Below, in pieces: positions 1 to 10,101 of a stretch of 64,000 nt of DNA (within the stretch, counting starts at the first letter, position 1; every line of letters starts with the position of its first letter). Where the stretch lies: assembly GCF_001949145.1 (NCBI RefSeq), contig NW_019091530.1, positions 350,211 through 414,210 of the forward strand, given 5' to 3'. The notes under the pieces were generated by a model. That model was not told the DNA's origin and searched no databases. It worked only from the letters and a program-made list of their open reading frames with translations. This stretch comes from Acanthaster planci (lineage: Eukaryota; Echinodermata; Asteroidea; Valvatida; Acanthasteridae). The position numbers and the translations under genes were made by a program.

Positions 1-200
1 GAGGGGGCAGAGTAGGAGATGGATAGGATGATGGGAGGGTTGGAGTAGGAGATGGATAGGATGATGGGAGGGTTGGAGTAGGAAATGGAGAGGATGAGGG
101 GGAGGGGGCAGAGTAGGAGATGGATAGAATGATGGGAGGGTTGGAGTTGGAGATGGATAGGATGATGGGGAGGGGTGAAGTAGGATATGAATGGAAAGAT
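1..200. repeat. GGAT/GGAG-rich degenerate minisatellite
   Basis: Purine-rich tandem repeat built on the words GAGATGGATAGGATGATGGG and AGGGTTGGAGTAG, recurring every 35 to 48 bases. It begins at the window edge, so its full length is unknown, and it decays into related GGATGA-type sequence up to about 340. No coding potential is seen. Confidence 0.8.
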
Positions 201-1103
201 AAGGTGGATGTGAGATTGGAGATACATAGATGGGATTAGGGGTTGAGTCAAAGTAGACATGGTAGATATGGGATGAGGGGATATGGATGATAGAGGTATA
301 ATTGTGGAGGATAGGATGATGGGGTTGGATACAAAGTGCAGAACTGTACTTAAGAGGAATTTTAATTATGCACCATCCATCAAACTCACAAATGCGCTGC
401 TTGTATAATCATCCAGGTCTAGTCTGACTGTACTGAACCCACATTCTATAGGCATTCCTCTCTCCTGTGAAGAACTGTGAAGCCTTTGCACCTGTATCTC
501 CCTTGTTGGTGGTCTTTGTCGATTTACTTTTAAATGACAGGCACCTTTCAACACACAGTCTGCATGCAGCACAAACTCCTAGGATTTTTCTTCTGGAGTA
601 CAATGGATTTTATTGCTAAGGTTGATAAAATATCTTGTACATCTGTATTGCAGTCGTATGTCAACCAATCTTGTAACAAATTTTGATGAAACTTGGTTAG
701 TATTTTCTTATTTAATTTAGTAACCATATTTGTATAACTTGATGTCACTTTCTTTCCTGTTATTACAGGAAAGAAATTCAAATTCATAACAAGCAGCGAG
801 CCATGGCGGCTTTGCTTTTCTAGTTTTCTTTGAAATAAAGTTTTGTATATAAATTTAACAATTTGATGATTGGCATTTGATCAGTTGGACCACAGCAATT
901 GGTGCCACAAAAGCTGCTAAGTTGATGTTAGCCAAAATTAACAAATACTATCAAAGTCAACGTCTGATGCAGATGACTCAAATTATTTTAATGAATAATA
1001 TTTATAATCAGGTCTGAATAAAAATAAGTACATGTACTTGTAAGTTTAATCAAATTACTGTACATGTTATTTTTGCCGTAATGTTCTCTCTGTTTTTTTC
1101 CAG

Positions 1104-3539
1104 CTAATCCAAGCCCCATTTTGTGGTGAAGGCAGCTGTGAAGACAAGATCAAGAAAGACAGTGCACGGTGAGTGTCTCATGTCCCATGCAATCTATTTT
1201 CCCATACGGTGCATTTTCCCATGCTGTGTATTGCCCCATGCTGCATATTTTCCCACGCAGTGTATTTTTCCATGCAATCTATTTTCCCATGCCTTGTATT
1301 GCCCCATGCTGTATATTTTCCCACGCAGTCCATATTCCCATACCGTGTATTTTTCCATGCCTTGTATTGCCCCATGCTGCATATTTTCCCACACAGTGTA
1401 TTTTCCCATGCAATCTATTTTCCCATACCATGTATTTTCCCATGCCTTGTGTTGCCCCATGCCGCATATTTTCCCATGCAATGTATTTTTTGCATGCAGT
1501 CCATTTTCCCATAACGTGTATTTTCCCATGCCTTGTATTGCCCCATGCTGCATATTTTCCCATGCAGTGTATTTTCCCATGCAGTCCATTTTCCCATACC
1601 GTGTATTTTCCCATGCCTTGTATTGCCCCATGCTGCATATTTTCCCACGCAGTGTATTTTCCCATGCAGTCCATTTTCCCATACCGTGTATTTTCCCTTG
1701 CCTTGTACTGCCCCATGCTGCATATTTTCCCATGCAGTGTATTTTTCGCATGCAGTGTGTTTAAGGGTAATTTGATGCCTTTCAAAATTTTTAAGCTAAT
1801 GCAGTCTGCACAGTCATGGTCAAAAGTGTGATGTCATTTTAGGAAGAAACCTCAATGCTACAGCTGTTTCAGCAGTAAAGTCTGACAGATGTTTTGGATA
1901 CTTGTTGAACATTTTCACAGGCCAGTAAGCAAAGTTTCATGACAGTATTATTTCATTGAGCAAATTTGGGACTGGCAATAGACCTGTAACATGACGTCCA
2001 CCATGGTTTGCACCCCCCCCCCGGCAGGGAAGCACCAGTGTTGTAGTCGAGACCATCAGAAGACCAGACACAAAACTAGACACAAGACCAGGCACAAGAC
2101 CATGCAGAAGACCAGTAACAAGTTACAGCGTGAACAATGACAAAGGAATGCTTTTGTTGCAGTTCATTTGAATAGCTTGTGGCTTGAATTCAAACTAGAG
2201 GTCTTGTGTTGGTCTTGTACTGGTCTTTTTAAGGTCTTAAGTGGTCTTGACTACAACACTGGAAAGCACACATGTAAACAAAGTGCTGCATCATTATGTT
2301 TAGGTCTATAGAGATGGCTCTTGCTATGTCACAGTTCAATTACTTGCTTGTTAGTTTCTGGTCAAATGTGGCTGAGTATCAGCAACGAATCAATTCACAA
2401 AGCCTTAGAAACTCTCATGCACCTATCAAACCTCAGTAACTTACTCATCAATGAAAATACCTCTCTCTTTAACATCAATTGGGCAATTTTGCACTTTCGG
2501 AACAAACGTGTCACTGACCATGGTTGAGCTTTCTGTAAACTTTGGCAGCCCTTACAAATTACGTGTTAGCCAAAAGAGAAAGGCCCTGGTACGGAAAATG
2601 TCTGAAATGGAATCACAGCAACAGCACCCTCATTTATCAGGAAAAGTGTGAGAAATTGTAAACGTTTAAAATGAAGTTCCCTTTTCAGCAAGACTAACCC
2701 AAAAGGGATGTCAGATAAGAGGGGACAGTTGCTCAAAATTCATAAAACGGGCCCTTTAAGAGGAAATTTGAAATTACAATTGTTCCCCTCAAGCAATCAG
2801 GGAAACTCTTCTTTGCGTTCATTTATTTTCCTGAGTCAAAGAAGTACATAATTAAATTTCAAGTAGTGTGTTGTAGTCTGGGCACCTTTTCACATGAATG
2901 ACTTTAAATGAATGAATGAAACATGAATGACTGAACACCAGGGAACCAGTGAAGCATAGCATTGTTACAAGTAGTGCAGCAAGGTCTGGACAACACAGCC
3001 TAAGTATCTGCCACACCATTTTGATATGGCCTCAAATGATCAGAGGCCAGTCTGTGTCTGGAAACCAGGCACTACCTTGTATCATCGGCATATGTGAGCA
3101 GGACCAGTGTCTTCAAAGCTCCGGAAATTTCATTATGGCTTGTTAATGGTTTTTTCACATTCCCTACTCATATTGACCTAGTGCTCAATGATATATGCAC
3201 CTGGAATACAGTGCTTGCACGTTTTGATTTGCATGTGAGTTGGCACTACATCTGCGTTCATTATGACAACAATCTGCTGGCCATTTTGTAGAGTGTTTAT
3301 TACTGTGAGTTACTGAGACATTGTTTAGTTTAGACCAAGACAGAACCTCAGACAGTTTCCACTCCATTCCCCCCTCCCCCAGGGATCAAGATGTAGAGGT
3401 GGGGGCACCTTCCATGGGGGCCAAGAGCCTTTGCATCCCCTTCAAGCAGCCAGCCGAGGTGATGGAGGGCACTAAGTGCATTTACCCCGACTGCAGCAAG
3501 CTTGCCAAGTTCTACTGCATGTTTGGACGCAGCTACTAA
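1104..3539 (+). CDS. EPRS1: EPRS copy A: last two exons of bifunctional glutamyl/prolyl-tRNA synthetase
   Basis: This is the C-terminal end of the cytosolic enzyme that charges tRNA-Glu and tRNA-Pro; in animals it belongs to the multi-synthetase complex. Exons are 1104-1168 (65 bp, begins [10 protein letters not shown], ends in a two-base split codon before GTGAGT) and 3383-3539 (starts after CCCCCAG, encodes [20 protein letters not shown] and ends [10 protein letters not shown], then TAA). The family zinc-binding tail is visible: CGEGSC in the first exon and cysteines around KCIYPDC in the second. Both splice sites are canonical and the joined frame is open. The other exons would lie left of the window: in copy B the previous intron is 1.3 kb, longer than the sequence available here. 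The intron is greatly expanded by a minisatellite and a MITE. I judge this to be the end of the working gene. Confidence 0.9.
1181..1765. repeat. 17-bp minisatellite with 85-bp higher-order repeat
   Basis: About 34 units of a 17-bp word of the form TATTTTCCCATGCAGTG fill the start of the last EPRS copy A intron, beginning about a dozen bases after the splice donor. Five variant units (ending CCTTG, GCTGCA, CGCAGTG, GCAGTC, ACCGTG) form an 85-bp higher-order unit: the GCCTTGTRTT variant recurs near 1359, 1444, 1530, 1615 and 1700. The array is absent from copy B. Long open frames on both strands here follow from the period and are not genes. Confidence 0.95.
2036..2261. mobile_element. hAT-type MITE (non-autonomous DNA transposon)
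   Basis: A 226-bp element whose ends are inverted repeats: CAGTGTTGTAGTCGAGACCA on the left and TGGTCTTGACTACAACACTG on the right, with one mismatch in 20. It is flanked by an 8-bp direct repeat, ggaagcac on the left and gaaagcac on the right (7 of 8), the duplication length typical of hAT transposons. Internally it repeats AAGACCAG/CACAAGACC words in inverted orientation, so the whole element could fold back. It contains no transposase. It sits in the last intron of EPRS copy A and is absent from copy B. Confidence 0.8.
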
Positions 3540-5400
3540 CCAACGTGCCTCTTCCCAGTTTGAAGAGTTTGATTCTTCACTTCCAAGCGCCACTTACAGC
3601 TTGTTGTAACTATCATAGGATTCTCCTGTTCAAAGGCTAGATTACTTGAAGCTGAAACTATAGAAAGTGAAATGTCTGTGCATTGTGAGTTTGGGTGGGA
3701 ACTATTTTCTACGGTATTCTTAAGCTGGTTGTAATGTTCTTTTCTCTCTTTTCTGGGGGGAGGTTCAGTATTTTGTGTGTGTGTGTCAGGCAGCTTTCTA
3801 TTAAGGTCATTTTTCCAAATGTCTTTTGACAGATTGCTTAGGAGGCCTATTAAAATGTAGGCATTGGCTATGCCATCATTCTGTGAGAAGTAGGTCATCT
3901 ATGCACTCCATGCTAAAGAACTATTCTGATTACGTAGATGGTCTACAGTTTCCAAACAGAAAAACAAACTTGTGCTTTATGCACATTTGTACAGGGTGCA
4001 GAAACACAAAACTGTATAGTTGTATGTTGGAAGTGTCTCGAAAGAGTCAACCCTGTATCTACAGGAATAGACATCAACTATGTAAATCGCTCTCTCTAGA
4101 TATTTCTTGTTAATAGCCAGTTTCTATTACTTGATGCTGGTCTGAGAATTTTTCAACCTTTCTTTGATGAAATTTGACTGAAAACCTGCTATATGTGAAC
4201 AGGACAAAAATTCCGAAAACATTTTGTCCTTAGCTTCCATCCCCTGAAAAAATGTCAACCAATCAGTAACCAATTCTCAGCTTTTGTTAGTCTTGTACTA
4301 ACATGACCTTGTTTAGGACCTCGTGAGTTATGACATGAAATTACTTTAAGAGTCTTACAATCTGTGTTTTCAAACTGTGGAGGAACCTATTCCTCTGTAA
4401 TTATTGGTATTTACTTTCACACAAATCAAAGCACTTTGTGTTTTCTGTGTCAGTTAGATTTTAATGAAATATTTCAGGAAAATGCATACAGAAAATCTAT
4501 TTTAGAAGCAAAAGAAACACTCTCTGAACACACTTAAGTGATTTTTACTTAAACAAAGTCTTGACATTTAACAAACAGGTATATGAACTGAAAAACTCAT
4601 TTTTATTTGATAGATCATGGCTTTTCCAATTGTGATACAGTGGGCTTTTTGAGCATGAGGGGCGGAATCATAATAGTGAATAGTGGGCAGGAGGATCAAG
4701 AGAGGATAAAACACCCTTTAGTTTTTGTAGTGGTTTGTCTTTAAAAAAGTGTAAGTTGGTGCTCCAACTTATGCGGAGAATACTTACATAATTAGTAAGA
4801 GGCAAAGCATCGCATTCATGCTCAACATCCCTGACTGATATTTATATTTTATTTGGCACCCAGTTACTCCTTGTTCTATAATGTGGCCTTATTTAACAGA
4901 TGAAACTCACACTATGTTATAAGCTCTGGTGTTACACTAAAGCGTGTTATGGTATGCAAAATGTTTGAGGTGCTCTATTCTATATACAAGCCATGTCATG
5001 TTGTATTTGCTCTTTTGCTTTTTGTGTTTGGTCAATTCTTGAGGCTTTTACTTTTTTCTTTTTTTGTTTATGAAGAGATTTGTTAGGCATTGAACCTTTT
5101 AGATGAGGTAAAGCTCTCGATCCATCAACCAGTATTTTCTGAGTTGTTTGATACTATTTGGTGTTAGGGAGATAGCTATTTTGTCACCGACAGTTTGCGT
5201 AGTGACACAAATGTAGTAATTGAAATGAAAATTAGTAATCCTTCGTTGTCAGAATTGTTGTAATGAGGCAAATATGTGTAGCCTGGTTTCTTTAGAGAAT
5301 TGCCTCTAATTACATACAATTTGTAGAAGAAACTTGATCATGGTTAAACACTGGATCAACACCTACATATTTACAGTTTTGTTGTGCACTTGTCGTGTAA
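3540..5400. repeat. 3' flank of EPRS copy A, duplicated downstream of copy B
   Basis: Non-coding sequence after the stop codon that aligns with about 20965-23170. Landmarks are the identical stretch beginning AGTTACTCCTTGTTCTATAA at about 4863 and 22369, and GGGAGATAGCTATTTTG at about 5168 and 22659. It probably holds the 3' UTR. The homology shows that the duplication carried the gene's 3' flank as well as exons. No other gene is seen here. Confidence 0.8.
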
Positions 5401-5899
5401 TTTGATTGACTTAAAAAAGACCCTTTTTACAGAGTTTGACATGCGCAGAAGCCGCTGGAGAGTCCTCAAGGATTTAACATCAATGAAGAGCTTGTTCAAG
5501 TCACACATGCCTTATACGAACACTCAAGCAGCACTCTCTTTCTGAACACCATGAGAGGGCAATTCATCCCAACAATTGTCGGCATTAATAGACAAAATTC
5601 TATTATTATGGCGGAAAATCTGTGAATTTCTAATTGTAGCATAGGTGGTTGGTTTGAAACAAATAAACTCAGTGACGATCGAGTAAAGAGATCAGTAAAT
5701 GCAACATTGCGCAGAACGCGTACGCGCAGTTATCGCGAACCGCAAGCGGCAAAAAAACGAGTGGGCCGCTCTTCGTGATTCACTGAAGTGGTTCCGCATG
5801 TTATTATTCTGGAAGACCTTTAAGTTACAGACTACGAACTGAGTCTTCGGCAGTTCTGTCTTTCTGAAAACGAAGGACATTTTTTATTGTGGAACTGGC

Positions 5900-7310
5900 T
5901 AAATTGTGTAACCAGGCAGCCAACTACACTGCTAATGTAAACCTCGCGATATTTGACTAGTTGAAGGAGTGCACTTTCATGCCGGAGTTTGCCCATCAAA
6001 AGGGAAAAAGTACCGAAACTGCAGAAAAATCAGACATTTTGATTCTGTTTGCTGTTCCTTAACTGTTGGCACCATTGACCAAGATGACACCAATATTGAC
6101 TACTAATGTAAACCTCGCGATATTTGACTAGTTGAAGGAGTGCACTTTCATGCCGGAGTTTGCCCATCAAAAGGGAAAAAGTACCAAAACTGCAGAAAAA
6201 TCAGACATTTTGATTCTGTTTGCTGTTCCTTAACTGTTGGCACCATTGACCAAGATGACACCGATATTGACTACATCTTTGCCAACTAGCATGACTCTGC
6301 ATGTGCCATTTACTCTGCTATTACATGTAGTACCTACACACAAGATGACCATTGGGAACACTGCCTTGATGGCCATGATAGATTCAGGAGCAACTGTTAA
6401 GGTTCTCAATCTCACATCATTTGATCTCCTTCAGTGTAATGGCCAGAAGTTCCAAACCTGAAAATCTACATCTAGAGTTTTCGCCTATGGTACAAAGACA
6501 CCCTACCTGGTGTGTGGCGTAATTGAAGCTGCAGTCACTAATTGGCCCCAATACTTTGCTGAGTTCCGCTAACAATATGGAGCTGAGCAAATAATGAAGT
6601 AGTCTGGTGACGTGTTTTTGGGCATTGAAAAAATGTAAGATGTCAAAATATCTCTTCATATTGATCCTGAAGTAAAATCGAAACGACAAAAATAACGACG
6701 CATTCCCTTCCACACTGGTTAAGATGTGGAGCATGAGCTACATGTACATGTACAGCAATTGAAAGATGCTGACATCATAGAGAGCATTAATGGTCCAACC
6801 TCATGGGTAAGCCGTATTCTCATACCAAAGCCTTCAGGTGTGAACAGAATCTATTCAGCGAGAGTGACACCCACTGTGCCCACCCTAGATGATCAAATGT
6901 TGCTGATCTGAATGGAAGGACCGTATTCAGCACACCGGCTATCTCCAGTTTGAACTGAAGGACGATTGCCACAACAACATAACCTTCAACACTCATGGCA
7001 TTCTCTTGCGATACAAACTTCTGATGTTTGCCATCAATGCTGCTTCTAAACTATTCCAGACAGCCGTAGCACAACTCCTCACTAGTCTAGACGGATGCAA
7101 AATGTGTCAGATGACATCATCGTCTCTGGTAAAGACTGACAGGAACACAACAAGAACCTGAAAGCAGTACTCGACAGACTTCAGAGCCATAATGCCAAGC
7201 TGAACAAACAGAAGTGTAAATTCTCTCTGCCACAAGTCTGATTCTATGGACACGTCTTCAGCAAAGATGGTCTTACACCCGACCTTAGCAGACTGACCAC
7301 AATTTTGTTT
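5900..7310 (+). mobile_element. Degenerate Ty3/gypsy LTR-retrotransposon fragment (gag-pol)
   Basis: Remains of a Ty3/gypsy pol gene in order: zinc-knuckle region (about 5970-6080 and its duplicate), aspartic protease with the active-site word MIDSGAT at about 6376, then reverse transcriptase. The RT part shows the block before motif 1 (LKDADIIESINGPTSWVS, about 6755-6810), the SDDIIVSGKD catalytic-site region near 7105-7140 and the LNKQKCKFSLPQV block near 7200-7240. Several stops and frame changes interrupt it. No LTRs, RNase H or integrase were recognised, so it is a dead, truncated copy. It separates EPRS copies A and B. Confidence 0.85.
5932..6273 (+). repeat. 171-bp tandem duplication containing a retroelement zinc-knuckle relic
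   Basis: Two near-identical 171-bp copies (5932-6102 and 6103-6273) that I see differing at only two bases (taccg/tacca and ccaat/ccgat). Each encodes a degenerate CCHC-like stretch (HAGVCPSKGKKYRNCRKIRH followed by FDSVC), as in Ty3/gypsy gag-pol. The duplication is recent relative to decay of the adjacent pol sequence. Confidence 0.8.
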
Positions 7311-7523
7311 TGCTTTTGTCTTCAGTTAACATTGCTCTTGTTATTCATCCTGTTTCTTTAGATATCAGCTTATACTGTTATCTGAAGAAAGAGAGTGAAT
7401 GTAGTGTTGTTAAAAAAATGTCCTCATTTGTTTGTTGGGAAACTGAGATGGCATCTACATGTAATAAACCATATTTTCATGCCATGTAAAATTCCACCGT
7501 CCTCATGCTAATTTACCACTCAG

Positions 7524-7697
7524 CCACCACAGCCACTGGTGGCCAGAAGGCCAGTAACCCCAAGGATAATTCCCCTCCCAATTGATCACTCTGATCTGAT
7601 GTGGCCGAGACTGCAGGACCTGATGGCAGCACTTGCCGACAAGATAACGGCCCAGGGGGATAAAGTCTGGCAGCTGAAAACAGACAAGGCACCAAAG
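7524..7697 (+). pseudogene. EPRS copy B, WHEP helix-turn-helix exon
   Basis: Encodes ADKITAQGDKVWQLKTDKAP, the first half of a WHEP repeat, which binds tRNA and partner proteins in EPRS. The upstream linker (GGQKASNPKDNSPP) reads in a different frame from the WHEP part, which suggests a frameshift near 7580. The donor is AAAG/GTATTA. It is the first recognisable exon of copy B. Confidence 0.75.
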
Positions 7698-8096
7698 GTA
7701 TTATTTCATTTTAAAAAATACAGGAACAGATTATTTGACAACTCATTTCTGAGCTGAGCTGGTATTTGTAGATAAGAAGAGGTCTTATACATGTAAGCTG
7801 GCAGGGGGCCAGTGGTCCCTCCTCACTTTTTTGACTGGGGGAGGGCATTCCCCCACTCTTTGCAGGTCCTATAATGGGCTTGAGCTTAATGAATGTATGT
7901 TAATGGCTGATGCCTGATAGTCTCACAACTGGGCCTCCCCCGCTTTGGAATCATTCAGCCACTGTTACTTATAGGGAACAGATCTTTTAATATGGTATAA
8001 AAGCTACCTCTTCATCAGACCGTTTCAATTACATGTAGTGGTTGTCTTATGATCTAAAGTGAACTTTGAAAAAACCTAGAACCTTTCATTTGACAG

Positions 8097-8354
8097 GAAA
8101 CGGAAGACACTGAAATTAAAACTCTCCTCGGCCTCAAAGCTGACTACAAAGCCCTGACTGGCAGTGACTACAAGCCCCCAGGGGGTTGTCAAAAGGCAGA
8201 CAAGAGGGCCGACAAGCAGAAGGGGATGGTGGCAGAGCCCAAGAAAGCCAAGGAAGAGATCAAGGAGGTAGCAGCAGCAGGGGTGGGCAAGAATCAGCCG
8301 AGGCTGGGCCTGGAGGTCAAGAAAGACGAGAATCTGAGTGAGTGGTACTCACAG
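8097..8354 (+). pseudogene. EPRS copy B, end of WHEP repeat and linker exon
   Basis: An open 86-codon exon between TTTGACAG and GTAATT. It completes the WHEP repeat (LLGLKADYKALTGSDYKPP), continues with a Lys/Glu-rich linker and ends RLGLEVKKDENLSEWYSQ, the conserved entry to the prolyl-tRNA synthetase domain. It is undamaged. Confidence 0.85.
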
Positions 8355-9667
8355 GTAATTTGACTCGGTACCAAGTACTGGCCATTTCAATGAGCTGGTG
8401 AGAAGTTACATGTACTTCTACTCAGAAGATTGGCTTATAATGGGCTTGCAATGCTTTGATTACTCAAGGAAATGGCTTCCAATTAGGATCTTTGCCCAAT
8501 GTCACATAAAAATGTCTGTGGTCTATCAACCTTACAGAAGGAAGCCAAGTTTGATCATGCTCCCAGAATCTGTTTTCTAAATTGTGAACTACATGTCTTG
8601 ATATGGATGTCAGAAGACTATGATATGATGTTTGGGCTTGCCAAGCCCCCTTTCAATATGTTTCATTACCTGGTTTAAATACTAAGGTCTGTTTAATTAT
8701 AAATGTAAAATTACTCATCGTAATAAACTAGTACCGATATACACATTTCTATTGTATTGCTTTTATTACTACTTTTAAGTTCCAAACTTGAAGAGTCAAC
8801 GTCCATTTTGATTTTGATATGGCCAACCCCTAGCAGAAAATCTTGCATTCGAAATAAGCATATCTCCAAGGGTAATTTGGCTTCAGCACATGCAAACATC
8901 CCACAACTAAAAGGTATCTTTCTTGCAAGGTAAGCAGAGTCTGTCTTTGCCTGAACTGTAAGTATGCACTGATGATCTTATGCAGAGAACTCCATGATAA
9001 AACAGCCATGGTGTAGGGCCTAGAGTATCACCTTTGAGCACTGAGCTCGCTTAAAGAGCAACCCCAACGGTGATGAAAAATATGGACCAATTCAGCAGGT
9101 TTTTCAAAACCTTTCCACATTTGTACCATTGGTGGTGCCACGCAGAAATGCTTTTTTGATTACGTACCACAGTGGAAACGAAAAACGTCATGACCTTGCA
9201 GGATCTGGTTTCGTGGATATGTTTTTGTACAAAGGCCTGCATGCCTGAGCTGCCAGCTTCGCCCGGGGACACTTTTTTCGGAATAAAATAACAACATAAA
9301 AAACATTGAAAAACATCTGTCCCTCACTCTGAACTTACCAAACCATATTTATCAAATGATCATGGACTCCTTCACTGCCTTGTTCACCAGCGGTGGCCCC
9401 ATCGTCAGCCCGATTGGGATCCCATTGGCGCTCCGGTGGCACGATGGGCTCGAGGCGGTAAGGCTCTGCGCCTCGCACTTGGGACAGTGTATAACTGTAA
9501 CTACACACGTGTTACTATACTACATTTAATTATGTGCATTGAAGTGACCGGGACCATACCGGCTCAGTGCGTACATGCACCAGCCGGAGAACCGTTTCAA
9601 CAGTGCTACGTCAACAAAATCCTGGAAAAGCCTGCTCAGCGGTAGTGCTTTTCTGTTCTGTGGCCAG

Positions 9668-9877
9668 GTCATCACCAAGTCAGAGATGATTGAGTATTAT
9701 GACGTCAGTGGCTGCTATGTCTTGCGTCCATGGTCCTACGCCATCTAGGAAGCCATCAAAGAGTACTTTGGCGGCTGCATCAAAAAACTGGGGGTGGAGA
9801 ACTGCTACTTCCCCATGTTTGAATCATATGCGGCACTGCACCGTGGGAAGGACCACACAGCTGAATTCTCCTGTGAG
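9668..9877 (+). pseudogene. EPRS copy B, prolyl-tRNA synthetase N-terminal exon with in-frame TAG
   Basis: A 70-codon exon starting [20 protein letters not shown] and including [12 protein letters not shown], the start of the prolyl-tRNA synthetase catalytic domain. A TAG at 9746-9748 stands where the family has Trp (AIWEAI), a one-base change from TGG. The end of the exon ([14 protein letters not shown]) has also drifted from the family pattern. Confidence 0.9.
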
Positions 9878-10065
9878 GTAAGCCAGACGAGACCAACAGT
9901 TTCAAAGTTCACTCATGCTGAGGCGAAACTGACAGGACAATGAACATGAAAACGACAAGAGAAAGTTCAGTGCAGAGTTTATCAATGTCTGCCAACTTTA
10001 CATGTACATACTTTGTGTGGACCCATGAATATAGGAGGTCTAGTACATGTAATACAGCTTTTGCT

Positions 10066-10101
10066 AACCTTGTGTGGACCAAGACAAGTCCACACAAGGT
10101 T
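10066..10101. repeat. Perfect 14-bp stem hairpin
   Basis: AACCTTGTGTGGAC (10066-10079) and GTCCACACAAGGTT (10088-10101) form a perfect inverted repeat with an 8-base loop, inside an intron of EPRS copy B. A related word, TGTGTGGACC, lies about 55 bases upstream. It is probably part of a small transposon relic. Confidence 0.7.

Noticed and set aside
1123-1831. Open frames of up to 220 codons on both strands, rich in repeated Phe-Pro-His words
   Set aside because: They are produced by the 17-bp minisatellite, whose three-unit period (51 bp) keeps several frames open. They overlap the EPRS exon in the wrong frame.
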